64,000 nt of DNA from Strigamia acuminata (lineage: Eukaryota; Arthropoda; Chilopoda; Geophilomorpha; Linotaeniidae): the NCBI GenBank assembly GCA_949358305.1, contig OX442315.1, forward strand, positions 5,729,875 through 5,793,874, given 5' to 3'. The notes beneath the pieces are model-generated. The model worked only from the letters and a program-made list of their open reading frames with translations. It made no database searches and was not told the DNA's origin. Position 1 is the stretch's first letter. Each line of letters begins with the position of its first letter. The translations under genes and the position numbers were made by a program. Positions 1-11,366 of the stretch are shown here, one piece after another.

Positions 1-78
1 GCTGCTAAGAGTAGGTCACAGCAATGAGTTGTTATTACGCTGCAGAAGTTTGCATTAGTTTTGTTTTTGTTTTCTTAG

Positions 79-2246
79 AAATTGAAGAACTAACTAAAAA
101 GATGAACGACTTTGAAGAAGATGCAGCGAAACGAAATGACACATTACGTGAGTTTCTTTATTCCTTTTTAATTTCAGTAACACTCGTGGAAAGTGACAAA
201 TTTCTCGTTTTTTTTTGCTAATCTATAACATTGTTTTGAACGGAAATAAATCCTTTTGTAGATAGAAGCAAGAATTTGCTCAAAGTCAAGATAAATCATC
301 TGACGAATGAACACAAGAAGTTGAAAAAATCTTTGGGTAAAATTTTCACTTCTTATCTATTTCTCATCACTTTAATTGCTATTTAAATTACTTTCCCCGG
401 CGCTAATTTGAAACACGATGTTTAATTGAACTCAGCGCACAGCCAAAAATGGCCAATTTTTTGCAAAAAATGGCGATTTTTCGGCAAAAATCATAGATTT
501 TTTCCAATAAAATCGGCGATTTTTTTGGACCCGGCGCTTATTCGGGGCCGGCGCCAATTCAGTAAATTGTCGATGATTGCCCGGCGTTAAAACGAGGCCA
601 GTGCTTTATTGAACCCAAGCGTTTAAACAGGGCGGTACGGTAAATTCATTTGAGGAAGGTTATGCAAAAAGCAAAGGTACAATTTCTATATTGTGTCGAG
701 AATTGGATAAATTTTGGGATTTAATTTGACCATTTGGATAATTGTTGTAGACCGACTAACTCAGCGTCAAACTGAACAATCTGACAAAACCCAGCAAATT
801 GAAAACAAATTAGCTACTTTGATAACAGCAAACAGTAAGTTATTCAATTCAAACAACAGAATGTGTGTTTCAGAGATTAACAGAACATTCTTTCATTTTT
901 TGTTTTTAGATCAATTGGCTAAAACTGTGGGTAAGTGCATCACGCCTGCTAGCACCGATTCAGCACGTCCCATTTCGACGCGATCCATTCCAGCGCCCAA
1001 AGCATCACTACTTTGCGCAGTCCCTGTTCTGTGTCGTCGGTATTTAGTTTTCCGCTGACTTGTTTTGATCTCAAATAAAACATACGTTATACAGGGTGAG
1101 TCAAAAGTCTGAAAACACCTTTTTTTCTTGAAAATGACCAAAGATATATCAATTCTATTGATGTAGGCATATAGAAAGTCGATGGTGGGCTATCCAGTGG
1201 TGACCTTTAATTTGACCCGGAAGATCATCTTCAAGGTCATTCACTTCTTAACTTTTAAACCGTTTGAGATACAGCAAAATTTTCAATTACAAAGTTGTAG
1301 AACACCATTAAATACACCACTGGATAGCCCACCATTGACTTCCTATATGCCTACATCAATAGAATGGATATATCTTCGGTCATTTTCAAGAAAAAAAATT
1401 GTTTCCAGACTTTTGACTCACCCTGTAGATTGGATCTGGCCAAGTTTTGGTCCACATTTAATTCTATCACCTGGCGCAGAGTTGGGACCGCGCGGAATTT
1501 GGACGTGCGGAATAGAACACTGTCCCTCTATTAAGATTAAATACTCTCACATTACTGACAGTTTCTTTACTTCTGTAGTAATGATATCACGTGACAAACC
1601 TAATTTGACATTTTGTTTCAGCTGACAAAGGAAAGATGTTAAACAGTAAAATTAAAGCCGTGGAGAAATCACATTTGGACAGTGGCGAACTTCTCGGTAA
1701 ATTTCCTACGTTTTTCATAGTTTTTGAAAAGTTGATTTTAATGAAGATATATAAATTGTAGATGAACTGGCATCAAATCTCTCTTCATTTGAATATATCT
1801 GGAAAGTGGAGAAGTTTGCAAACCGTCAAGCTCGGGCAAAATTGGGCAATGAGACACTCGTCTACAGTGATCCTTTTTATCCCAATAAGAATGGTTATAA
1901 AATGCAACTACAACTTTATCCAAATGGTGATGGTGAAGGGAAAGGAACGCATTTATCGATTTTTCTTGAAGTGATGAAAGGTGAAAATGATGCAATTCTA
2001 AATTGGCCCGTAGAGTATTGTGCAAAATTAAGTGTTTTAGATCAGTCGAAACATAAGGACCATCTTACACATCACTTAAAATCTGATTTAATCAAAAATA
2101 AAACTTACTTTGATAGACCATTAACTGTAAAAAACTCGGGTTGGGGATTTGCTGAATTTTTGTCGTTGCGTGAACTTCAACCGTTGTATTTAGTAGACGA
2201 CACAATGTTTGTAAAACTAGATTTAACCATTAAGAGTTTGAAATAG
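79..2246 (+). CDS. TRAF-like gene A, 3' part (coiled coil + MATH domain)
   Basis: The gene enters from beyond the left edge, so its RING and zinc-finger exons are not seen. Exons supported by AG/GT borders and by alignment with gene B are 79-147, 262-336, 751-834, 910-930, 1622-1696 and 1762-2246 (stop TAG 2244-2246). The early exons encode charged heptad-like sequence typical of a TRAF coiled coil. The last exon encodes a MATH/TRAF-C domain: an FEYIWKVEKF start, a GYKMQLQLYPNG core, a GTHLSIFLEVMKG strand, and a C-terminal YLVDDTMFVKLDL segment. The family oligomerises through the coiled coil and binds receptor or adaptor peptides through MATH; by family, this is a cytosolic signalling adaptor or E3 ligase. 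Exon lengths match gene B (75-nt exon 262-336 against 11014-11088). No break is visible in the part present. The first exons and exact intron borders are inferred. Confidence 0.75.
1090..1427. mobile_element. TA-flanked inverted-repeat element (Tc1/mariner-like MITE) in an intron of gene A
   Basis: A 334-bp unit (1092-1425) begins CAGGGTGAGTCAAAAGTC and ends with the reverse complement. The inverted arms are over 100 bp each (about 1092-1202 and 1317-1425). TA dinucleotides at 1090-1091 and 1426-1427 fit the TA target duplication of the Tc1/mariner superfamily. There is no transposase ORF, so it is non-autonomous. It lies in the intron between exons 910-930 and 1622-1696, which are otherwise spaced closely in paralogues. 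Confidence 0.8.
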
Positions 2247-2298
2247 TCGATGGCCTTTTGAACTCCTTTCTTGTAAAAAATCTTTTCCATTGTGTTAA

Positions 2299-2483
2299 GT
2301 ATTTAATAAATGGTAATCACATATGTTGTGCACAATGTTCACTATCACTTTATTGCTGTGGTCAGCCTGAAGGTTAACACTTAAGTGAGTGATTGCTCAT
2401 CTCTAACATGACACGTGGTTTCTACATTCAACAGTGATTGCCACTAGAGGGCGATACATAAAACTTCACTTCAATACATAACA
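2299..2483 (-). repeat. 3' LTR of Gypsy element 1
   Basis: This 185-bp sequence is repeated at 6702-6886 with no difference seen by eye. It precedes the element's polypurine tract on the plus-strand map and starts TGTTATGTATTG on the minus strand. Confidence 0.9.
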
Positions 2484-2536
2484 ATATTCCCCCCTTATAA
2501 TGAATAAAAATGTCACAATATATAAGTTTCAATGTT

Positions 2537-5500
2537 TCATAAATTCAGTCTATCTGGTCCCTTTAATAACTCCCTCGGACGCAATCCAGCGCGTCTCTGC
2601 ACACCACCGTTTGGGTTAATTTGAATGTTGTCATTCGCTCGAGGTTCCGCGACATCCCCCACTGGTTCTGGCACTCGAACCTCATCGACATCGGCATTTT
2701 CCACGTCCGGCGCCACCCGCTCTGGATCGGCGTCGAAATCCTCGATGTCTATCCGGCGCTTCTCACGATCCTGCATGATCCCGTCACCTAATGTCTCGCG
2801 ATCTAGCCGCATCTGATCGACGTGAACCGTTCTAAGAACCGCATCCACGTCCACAATATACGTCCTTGAGCTCTGCACCGAGCTGACGATTCCGCGTACC
2901 CACTCCGGGCCGCGCGTATGGTATCTTTTTATCCACACTGCCTGGCCAACCTCGAAAGCTCGGGCATTACGCCCTGTCTGCGCGTTATGAATCTTATCCA
3001 TTCGCTCATGGACTTGGCGCCTTACATCCGGCCTCATCAACGAAAATCGTGTCCGCATACACCTACAAATAAACAATTCAGCGGGAGTCTTACCCGTTAC
3101 CGCATGCGGGGTATTTCGATATCGCAACAAAAATCTCGTAATTTTGTGGTTTGTAGTCGTATTATCCTTTTCATCAGTCATCATGCGTTCGAGTGACTCC
3201 TTAAATGTCCGCACAGCTCTCTCCGCAGCACTGTTAGAGGCGGGGTGGTATGCCGGCACCAACGTCTGCTTAATTCCATTCATTGCCAAAAATGTCGCGA
3301 ACTCGCTAGAAGAAAATTGAGGGCCGTTGTCCGACACCAATTCAACCGGCACCCCAAAATCCGCGAACTTCCATCGCAAAACCTCTATGGTCCGCTCAGA
3401 TGTAGTTGTCGCCATAGGAATGACGTCGATCCATTTCGAAAAACTGTCATAAATGATTAAATAATGTACCTTTCGCAGCTCAGCAAAATCGATATGAATG
3501 CGCTCGTATGGGCCAGATGGCCACGACCATGATCTAAAAGGCGCTTCCGGTGGGTCAGCCTGGCATTGTTGACATGCGTGACACTTCCTCGCAACGGTCT
3601 CTATCTCCGCGTCCAAACCCGGCCACCACACGTACGCGCGCGCAATCGACTTCATTTTCACCATTCCCGAATGTGTATCGTGCAACAAATCCAAAATATG
3701 CGAACGATATTTGGTCGGGATCACCACGCGCATTCCCCATACGACACACCCGTCATCGACGGATAACTCCTCTCGCCGACGTGAATATGGCACAATCTCC
3801 GGATCACTCACGCTGTCCGGCCATCCGTCCCCGAGGTAACGCAAAACAGCCCCCAACACTCTATCGTTCCTCGTCGCTGCGCCAATATTCTTCGCCACGA
3901 TCGGCATCTCGTCGACAAACGACAGCTTAAATATGTGTGATTCCACACCAACGACACCATTCAAGATCGGCATGCGAGACAAAACATCCGCGTTCACATT
4001 CTCGCTTCCGCGTTTGTATTCGATTTTATACCTGAATGTGGACAGCAGTAAAGCCCATCGGCGAATGCGCTCAGCGGCCAATGTCGGGATCCCTCGTTTA
4101 TCACCGAATATCGCGACCAAAGGAAGATGATCGGTCACCAAAGTAAACTCTCTCCCGACAAGGTATTGGTAAAATTTTTGTACACCGCATACGATTGCCA
4201 ACGCCTCTCTTTCTCCTTGTGGATAGCCCCGTTGGGCCTGCGTCAAAGTCTGAGACGAGTATCCGATAGGGCGCTCTTCACCATTTGCCATAATGTGCGA
4301 CAAAATAGCACCAACCCCGACTGGTGACGCGTCGCACGTTAATCGGAGCGGCTTTCGCACGTCGTAGTGAACCAATAACGCCTCGGATGTTAAAGCGCAT
4401 TTACATTGTTGAAACGTTCGCTCACACTCGTCGGTCCATTTCCATTCCGCTTTATCCTGCAAAAGACTATAAAGAGGGGTTAACTTTGTTGACAAATCTC
4501 TCAGAAATTTACAGTAGTAGTTCAAAAGTCCCAAAAAGGACCGCAATTCAGACACGTTCTTTGGCGATGGCACTTTGTTTATCGCATCGACCTTGTCCGT
4601 AGTCGGATGAATTCCCTCCTTATCGATTATGTGTCCCAAATATTTAATTTTCTTTTGCAGAAACTTGCATTTCTTTCGGTTCAAACAGACGTTATATTTC
4701 CTAAATCGCCCAAACAACGTCCTTAAAACCGCCAAATGTTCCACTCTTGATGGCGCAGTGGTCATCGTATCGTCTTGGAATGCCACGACCCGTTTAACTC
4801 CCTGAATGATCTGGTCTATTGCTCGCTGAAAAATAGCCGATGCCCCCGCGAATCCATATACCAAACGTTTGGGGCGCATCAAACCCATATGCGTGTTTAA
4901 AGTCAGTATTTCCTGTGCCTGCTTGTCGAGCTCGATCTGCTCGTATGCGTCCGAACAGTCGACTGAGGAAAATTCTTCACCCCCACACAATGTGGCAAAA
5001 ATGTCCTGCTGAGTAGGTAATGGGTATTGATTAATGTCCAAGCACGGATTTACCGTGATCTTAAAATCGCCGCAACATCGCACCGATCCATTTGGTTTCA
5101 CGACGTTTACCAACGGTGTGGCCCATTCGGAATGCTCCACGCGCTCCCAAATCCCTGCATCCAAATGTCGTTGAATCTGGGCCTCCACTGCCTGTTTTAA
5201 TGCATATGGCACTGGCCGATGCTTGCAGAATACAGGCTTTGCGTCTTTACGTAACTTGATGGTCGCTTTAAAATCTTTTATTGGATCCTTTGTTGGCTCA
5301 AATAAACTAGAATAATCTCTTAATAAGTTCTCAACAGTGTCCGGCTGATCAGATTTAATCTCGGTCACCGCAAAAATACTTTTCCAATCCAAACTCACTT
5401 TTTCAATCCAATTTCGACCGAATAATCCCGGGCGATCCCCTTTTACCACCACCAACGGCAAAACATATGTCCTTTCCTTGTATTTGATTGTGACATCAGT

Positions 5501-6544
5501 CTGTCCCTCGATCTCCACAATACCACCGCTATATGAAAGCAAAGTTATCCTGCATGGATTTAATGTCATTAATGGAAAATTAGCTTTAAACCACTTTTCG
5601 CCCACAACAGCTACATCCGCCGCGGTATCTAATTCCATCTCCATCCGTACACCGGCAATTTCAACAGGAACCATATATTTCTTACAATTTCCGACCTTAC
5701 CGATCGAGTATACTGGATACAGTTCGAACGTTGGCTGCTCATCATCGCTTTCCGGTCCCCGGACCTCGATCTTCTTCGCGAATTTTTGTTCGGGTCGAAA
5801 TACCTGCCTTTCCTGGCTTACACCTTTGGTTGTCCTCGATTTACATACTGGGGAAATGTGTCCTATTTTCCCACATGAGTGACACGTCGCGCCGACGTAT
5901 TTGCACCTATCCGCGGAATGTTCGTATCCACAACGATAGCACGCCTTCCTATCTCTATTTTTATCAATTCTTTGCCTTACCGGATGTCTCTCGTCCAATT
6001 TATTCACGGTAACGACTGGTGGCACCTTTATTTGCGTTGAATCTCGATCCACCATCTCCATGGCGGCCGCCGTGTCAACTGCATCAGTCAATTTCAAATC
6101 CTTTTTTGACAGTAAACGTTTCTGGATCGTCTCATTCGCCAAACCGCATACGAACTTATCACGCAATGCGTCGTTCAAAAATGATCCATAGTCACATGTC
6201 GACGCCAATCGTCTCAACTCGACGACGTATTCTGCAATCGATTCAACAGTATTTTGATCTCTTTTTAAAAACCTGAACCGCTCCGCGATGATTATCGGAG
6301 CTAGTTTGTAATGGTCGGACAACTTCTTAACAATGTCATCCCACGTCCAATCTTTTGGCTCTGTCGGTTGCATGAGGTTTCTCAGCAACTTATATGCGGT
6401 TCGACCCATTACCGCCATTAATGTGGATGACTGTTTATCCGTCTTTATCCCGTTAGCCAGGAAAAAATGTTGGAGACGCTCCAAATATAAGCAGAATTCT
6501 TCTTTCGTTTCATCGAACTCGCCAATTTCACCAATAATCGACAT
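2537..6544 (-). CDS. Gag-Pol polyprotein of Gypsy element 1 (1335 aa, single ORF)
   Basis: One uninterrupted ORF encodes structural and replication proteins of the element. In order: an N-terminal Gag domain (residues 1 to about 190); two CCHC-like knuckles (CYRCGYEHSADRC, then CHSCGKIGHISPVC, about residues 200-240); an aspartic protease with ELDTAADVAVVG (DTA in place of the usual DTG/DSG); reverse transcriptase with the catalytic box as FQDD (VVAFQDDTM) in place of YxDD; RNase H (LTCDASPVGVGAIL); an integrase HHCC zinc finger (HACQQC) and DDE core (IHIDFAEL, SDNGPQFSS, then the E in SAAERAVRTFKE). A chromodomain is not obvious at the C-terminus. Gag and Pol are in one frame with no stop between them, so no frameshift is needed, unlike the two larger Gypsy elements here. 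Absence of stops and identical LTRs suggest recent activity. Confidence 0.95.
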   Translation of the reverse strand: MSIIGEIGEFDETKEEFCLYLERLQHFFLANGIKTDKQSSTLMAVMGRTAYKLLRNLMQPTEPKDWTWDDIVKKLSDHYKLAPIIIAERFRFLKRDQNTVESIAEYVVELRRLASTCDYGSFLNDALRDKFVCGLANETIQKRLLSKKDLKLTDAVDTAAAMEMVDRDSTQIKVPPVVTVNKLDERHPVRQRIDKNRDRKACYRCGYEHSADRCKYVGATCHSCGKIGHISPVCKSRTTKGVSQERQVFRPEQKFAKKIEVRGPESDDEQPTFELYPVYSIGKVGNCKKYMVPVEIAGVRMEMELDTAADVAVVGEKWFKANFPLMTLNPCRITLLSYSGGIVEIEGQTDVTIKYKERTYVLPLVVVKGDRPGLFGRNWIEKVSLDWKSIFAVTEIKSDQPDTVENLLRDYSSLFEPTKDPIKDFKATIKLRKDAKPVFCKHRPVPYALKQAVEAQIQRHLDAGIWERVEHSEWATPLVNVVKPNGSVRCCGDFKITVNPCLDINQYPLPTQQDIFATLCGGEEFSSVDCSDAYEQIELDKQAQEILTLNTHMGLMRPKRLVYGFAGASAIFQRAIDQIIQGVKRVVAFQDDTMTTAPSRVEHLAVLRTLFGRFRKYNVCLNRKKCKFLQKKIKYLGHIIDKEGIHPTTDKVDAINKVPSPKNVSELRSFLGLLNYYCKFLRDLSTKLTPLYSLLQDKAEWKWTDECERTFQQCKCALTSEALLVHYDVRKPLRLTCDASPVGVGAILSHIMANGEERPIGYSSQTLTQAQRGYPQGEREALAIVCGVQKFYQYLVGREFTLVTDHLPLVAIFGDKRGIPTLAAERIRRWALLLSTFRYKIEYKRGSENVNADVLSRMPILNGVVGVESHIFKLSFVDEMPIVAKNIGAATRNDRVLGAVLRYLGDGWPDSVSDPEIVPYSRRREELSVDDGCVVWGMRVVIPTKYRSHILDLLHDTHSGMVKMKSIARAYVWWPGLDAEIETVARKCHACQQCQADPPEAPFRSWSWPSGPYERIHIDFAELRKVHYLIIYDSFSKWIDVIPMATTTSERTIEVLRWKFADFGVPVELVSDNGPQFSSSEFATFLAMNGIKQTLVPAYHPASNSAAERAVRTFKESLERMMTDEKDNTTTNHKITRFLLRYRNTPHAVTGKTPAELFICRCMRTRFSLMRPDVRRQVHERMDKIHNAQTGRNARAFEVGQAVWIKRYHTRGPEWVRGIVSSVQSSRTYIVDVDAVLRTVHVDQMRLDRETLGDGIMQDREKRRIDIEDFDADPERVAPDVENADVDEVRVPEPVGDVAEPRANDNIQINPNGGVQRRAGLRPRELLKGPDRLNL

Positions 6545-6701
6545 TTCTACTCACGTGAATCACCAACGTCCTTGCGAAGGTCGCAACAAACACAAATGGC
6601 GCACTCACGCAAAGTTGTTCACACAATTTATTGTGTACACGAGAGAGCACAAAAGCTCATACACCACACAAAATTTATCCTATTCTCGTCGCCATTGTTG
6701 T

Positions 6702-6886
6702 GTATTTAATAAATGGTAATCACATATGTTGTGCACAATGTTCACTATCACTTTATTGCTGTGGTCAGCCTGAAGGTTAACACTTAAGTGAGTGATTGCT
6801 CATCTCTAACATGACACGTGGTTTCTACATTCAACAGTGATTGCCACTAGAGGGCGATACATAAAACTTCACTTCAATACATAACA
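6702..6886 (-). repeat. 5' LTR of Gypsy element 1
   Basis: The second copy of the 185-bp repeat, upstream of the Gag-Pol start on the minus strand. It should carry the promoter and the start of the genomic RNA, but I see no clear TATA box. The internal sequence that follows (minus strand) is ACAACA and then the candidate primer-binding site. Confidence 0.9.
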
Positions 6887-7590
6887 CATCGTGTTAAATT
6901 TGCATAAGATTAAAATAATACAAACTTAGCAACAAATACTAAAAGTTCCTGGATACAAGTGATGGTTAAAGTTGAGATTGTGTTGAAAATCTAAGATGGC
7001 GTCGGAGCAATAAAGAACACGACCACAAGTTTTAGAGGTAAAAAGTACACTAAAGTTTATTCTATTTTCAACACAATGGGAAAAAGGGTAAAGGAATGTG
7101 GATGACGCGTTCAGAGTGCCAATGAGACGGCGCTCACAAGGTAAGAAAAACCCACACCAATTAAGGGATTAACAGGTCAAACACTCAAATAAGAAATACA
7201 AATATATTGAAGCATTAAAATGAGAAATATTACAACAATATTAAAACTATTCAATCTAATAAAATGGTAAATTATCAATAAAATTATACAATGATAAAGC
7301 AATGTAAATGAAACACAAATAACAACTAAAACCACAAGTCAAATCAACACGTTGAAATATAAAAGATGACAACAAATCAAAAAATGAGAATAGTAATTTA
7401 AATAATAGTTTATGTCACGCGTAAAATCACTCGATTTTCACACATTGTCTTTGATATTAAAAAAAAATAATTTTTTTGTTCTGTGGTTCTTTTACATTTT
7501 TATTTTTCCAAAAATATGAATTTTGTCCACATAATTTAAAATCCAATTGTAAGTTTGTGTGGTAGGTTAGGGACACCTATCCACCAATGG
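6887..7590. other. Intergenic AT-rich stretch with no gene seen
   Basis: Low-GC sequence between Gypsy element 1 and the repeat that starts near 7595. It holds only short ORFs without family features and homopolymer runs. A small inverted pair (TGTGTTGAAAAT near 6981 and ATTTTCAACACAA near 7065) is the only structure I noticed. Confidence 0.5.
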
Positions 7591-7594
7591 TGCC

Positions 7595-8345
7595 ACATAA
7601 TATATAGCTGCACTGTATTCTGGGATGAGAACAGGTAACAAACATGCTTACAACTTAAGGTTAGCAAGCAATACATAACACATGATGATTATCCAATCAG
7701 TGCACAGAACAACGAATCAATTTTCCTAGGAGAGGCGGTTATTTTGAACCGGTAATAACCAAAGCGGAACTAGGATGAAACATGAAACTAAAACAACTGT
7801 TGATCGAAAAACGGAATTAAAAAAATTCGGTTCATCTATGAACGTTATGGAGCTGATACCGCTTAAAAATGCACGTGTGACTTGCCACAAAGCCATAACC
7901 AGCGCCCACGTATTCATTAATTTGCTGGAAATAAAGTTACGTGACTTATTTTCATTGGAATTTGAAATATTCAATAGTGACACGCAAGGCTACTTGACAC
8001 GCACCATAGTAGCGATAGAATAGTCTGCTTGGTTTTTTAAAAAAGCATATACTTATTCTGGAAATTGACTGTATGTAATATTATATACAAATTTTGTTCT
8101 GTGGTTCTTTTACATTTTATCATTAACTTCCTGGAAATAAAGTTACGTGACTTATTTTCATTGGAATTTGGAATTTTCAATAGTGACACGCACCATGGAA
8201 TCGAGGCAGGCTTTGAGCGTGCAGCTTCTATAGGATTAACTAAAATCAACGAAAATGTAAACAAGAGTAATTAAGATGTATTTTCTCACGCTCACTTTTC
8301 TTAAATTTACTTTTTAGAGTGCACTGTTAGAAGCAACCCAGTTGT
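7595..8345. repeat. Diverged dispersed repeat, second copy at 40378-41870
   Basis: The blocks GCTGCACTGTATTCTGGGAT, GAACAGGTAACAAACATGCT and the following 250 bp (nearly the same up to TGGAAATAAAGTTACG) recur at 40378-40448 and 41478-41830. Inside this copy, 7915-7985 and 8122-8190 are a local duplication (GGAAATAAAGTTACGTGACT). No coding domain is seen. This copy lacks the palindrome present in the other copy, so it shows the empty site. Confidence 0.7.
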
Positions 8346-8646
8346 GCTTCACTGCTTCGCGTGCCTAGATCGACACGGTAAACCTTATTTTTGGTCATGA
8401 TTGCGATAACTGAAAGAACAACTCACTACATACTCAACAATTACTAAAGAAAAGTGCCAACTGTCAAATGATTTTCATTCTACAGTAATTTAATTTACGA
8501 TTGAATACTCTAGATGTCACTATAGTAGCTCAAACTGTGTACTGATTAGAAAATCAAGTAACTCTAACTGGTGGTAGCGAGATAAACTAAGCGCAGCACT
8601 TGCTTGTGGTTCGTCAGGCTCTGCGAGTGAGTTTAGTTCACTTGTC

Positions 8647-11183
8647 ATGGATTCAACGATTGTCAGTTGTATCAGGTAATTCCGTAATGGGCATTCATTC
8701 TATATTCTTTACACTAGATATTCTAATTTGGGTGATACAATGAGTTTAGTTGCTAGAGAAGTTTGTAAGAGAGTAAAACGTGCGCGGGACTGGCGAAACT
8801 AATCCATCACAAGTTTAGTTATATTTCAGCAAAACCTTTTCTTTTACTTATTTTTGTTTAGTTGTGGTCTGGAAGGTCCGAAATTGAAGGCACAGGCTTG
8901 TGGTCACGTGTACTGTCGGAGATGTGTTGCAAATACAGAATCCAGTGGACTGGTCGTTTGTTCACTTCATCATTCCAGTGCAGTAAGCAAAAATGCTGTT
9001 CGTTTTTTTTAAAAATTAAAAATGGACTGTTAATTGCAATTTTTATTGTTATTTTAGGAGAAACTTGTTGGAATCTCGTTTTCGGATGAAGATATTTGTT
9101 GTCACTGCAATAGTGTACTGGATTTTGAAAACATAAAAGTAATTATTACAATGATGGCGTACCAAACCAATCATAAATGGGGCTCCTTGAAAAAATGGCA
9201 GCACACTAGAACATAATTTCACAAAAATCTAAAAATTTCATTCAAATCTAAAAATTTTATAAAAATCTAAAAATTTTATAAAAATCTAAAAATTTTATAA
9301 AAATCTAAAAATTTTATAAAAATCTAAAAATTTTATAAAAATCTAAAAATTTTATAAAAATCTAAAAATTTTATAAAAATCTAAAAATTTTATAAAAATC
9401 TAAAAATTTTATAAAAATCTAAAAATTTCAGAAAAATCTAGAAATTTCAGAAAAATCTAGAAATTTCAAAACAATCTAAAATTTTCGGAAAAATTGATTA
9501 CCGGTATTTTTGTTTGTAACTTATCCAGATGGTCTAATATTTTACTGAAATTTGTCAAAAATGTATACAAATTCACTAAAATTTTCGAAAAAGAAATTAA
9601 AAACTTTGATAAAGTTTGTGGACATTTCTAAAGGCAGTGGATAATTCACGTTCGACATTAACGTGTTATTTTCATGGAGCGCTGTGATTGGTTGATCAAT
9701 ATAGATCGTGTGGGTTTGTTTTCGCAGTGAACGTTTTCTAGGCACTATGTTTTCACAAAGTTTTCAAGTTCTTTTTTCCCCTAAGACACAGCAGGCACGT
9801 TTGGCTTGTGCCAAGCCAGACTAATTAAAAATTATAAATATTTGTAGTGGTGATAATTCGAATATAAATTCGGAAATTTGAGATCATGAGAGCCAGAAAA
9901 GTCAAGTTTTAAAAAACATTACCTACTTTTGATTATTAGGGCCATTACGCCAAGTGTGACATGTATCCAATCAGCTGCGACTACTGTGAGAGGAAATTTA
10001 TTCGTCGGACGGTTAGTACAGCAAGTAGAACTGGTCAAGTGTCTATAAACACATTATTTGATGCAGATGGACACCCATGTGCAAGAATGTGGACGGAATT
10101 TACGTTGGTGCAAGTTTTCTTCGATCGGATGTCGATTTCAAGTGATTTAAAGCCAATAAAACGATAGAATATAATTATTAATAAATACTATTGCAGGGAA
10201 CTCGATCGGAAATGGAGTGCCACGAAAGAGACAGTGTTCACATGGAATTTGTGGTCAATTTATTGCTGAATCTTCAAACTGAGGTAGAATAAGTGAAATG
10301 AATGACAATGATTTGTTTCACTTATTTCTGTTTCAGCAATTGAGTAATGCATCTATGTTGGCGAATTCGTTTAACGAACTTCTGTCGCACAAGGGGTTAA
10401 TTAACAGTGTTCAGGTACTCATTTGGATAAAGCGGATGATTTAACGTTATAAGATGCAGTTAGAATTGTTTAAACTAGTGTAAAGTGGACAAGATTGTGG
10501 AGAAAACATCAGCAGCAGTTGTCAATGCTGAGCAAAACGAGTGCTACGTGAAGATGAAAGGAGTTCAAGGTAAAATTGAAAGTATTTTGTGTGCTCCATT
10601 TTAAGGGAAAATATTTGTGTAGATAAATTAGAAGAAACGTTAAAGCGTCAGGAAAAGGAAATAGATTGGTCTAAACATCGGATAATTGATCTCGAAAAGA
10701 AACTAAGCAAAATAACAAGTTGTAATAAATGTTTTTTTTTTGTTTTTTTTTTTGTTTGTTGGCAAAACAAAGTTATTCACAATTTCAATTGCAAGCATGC
10801 AGAGATGAGTGTACAGTTGAAGTATTTATGGTAATATTTGACTAGATCATTTGGAAGAAACTATAAGAAGCCAAGAATTGGAAATTAATTCATGCAAGCA
10901 GCGGATAATCGAGCTCGAAAATAAAGAAACTGAATTGATGCAGTTGGTTAAGAATTTGGGTAAATCTGTCATTTTGTTTAAAGCGCCAAACCAAGTTGAT
11001 CACTTCGTTTTAGATGAAAGCAAGAATTTGCTCAAAGTCCAGATGGATCATCTGACGAATGAACACAAGCAGTTGGAAAAATCTTTGGGTAAAATGTTGA
11101 ATTCTTATCTATTTCTCATCACAAATAATTGCTATTTTAATTATTCTTAGATACATTTGAGAAAGATAATGCTAAAAAGAAAA
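8647..11183 (+). CDS. TRAF-like gene B, 5' part (RING + zinc fingers + coiled coil)
   Basis: Exons inferred from GT/AG borders and paralogues are 8647-8675 (ATG), 8862-8982, 9058-9138, 9940-10011, 10067-10141, 10197-10283, 10337-10414, 10479-10569, 10623-10718, 10846-10959, 11014-11088 and 11151-11183. Exon 1 is 29 nt, as in D and E. Exon 2 completes a RING-like finger: C-x2-C across the exon 1/2 junction, then CGHVYCRRC, then a distal Cys/His. Exons 3-5 carry TRAF-type zinc-finger residues (CCHCNSVLDF, CDMYPISCDYCERKF, THVQECGRNLRWCKF). Exons 6-12 are charged and helical, fitting a coiled coil (EETLKRQEKEIDWSKHR). By family, it is a cytosolic E3-ligase or adaptor in receptor signalling. No stop is seen in these exons. 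The 3' exons lie beyond a Gypsy insertion at 11367-23269, so a full-length product is doubtful. Confidence 0.75.
9236..9480. repeat. 19-bp tandem repeat in an intron of gene B
   Basis: About 12 copies of a 19-bp unit (AAAAATCTAAAAATTTTAT), nearly perfect from 9255 to 9420, with variant copies (CAG in place of the terminal TAT) at both ends. It lies in the intron between exons 9058-9138 and 9940-10011. The unit is partly self-complementary (AAAATTTT). Confidence 0.9.
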
Positions 11184-11366
11184 GTTAAATTTATTGTCTA
11201 GAGAATTGAATAAGTTTTGGGATTTAATTTAGGCTAACTAAACTTAGGTTGACCATTATGTCATTCACCTCTATTAAGATTAAATACTCTCACATTACTG
11301 ACAGTTTCTTTACTTGTGTAATAATTATATCATGTGACAACCTAAATTTAACATTTTGTTTCAGCT

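Larger units (their letters stand above)
2299..6886 (-). mobile_element. Ty3/Gypsy LTR retrotransposon 1, compact and apparently intact
   Basis: Complete element on the minus strand: two 185-bp LTRs with no difference seen by eye, a single long Gag-Pol ORF, a purine-rich tract just before the 3' LTR (plus 2484-2496, seen as TATTCCCCCC on the plus strand), and a candidate primer-binding site after the 5' LTR (plus 6677-6694, minus strand beginning TGGCGACGAG). It is inserted just 3' of gene A. The flanks CATTGTGTTAA (2288-2298) and CATCGTGTTAA (6887-6897) are an 11-bp near-duplication, longer than the 4-6 bp usual for Gypsy. Exact LTR borders are uncertain by a few bases, because sequence outside the 185-bp match differs at the U5 end. 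Short LTRs and a fused Gag-Pol resemble Mag-type Gypsy elements; this placement is tentative. Confidence 0.92.

Noticed and set aside
420-650. GC-rich block with repeated CCGGCGC in an intron of gene A as a regulatory island
   Set aside because: It looks like a fragment of an insertion with short self-similar pieces, but I found no clear ends or partner copy.
9236-9480. CRISPR-like array
   Set aside because: The units are directly adjacent with no unique spacers, and the genome is animal. It is a simple tandem repeat.
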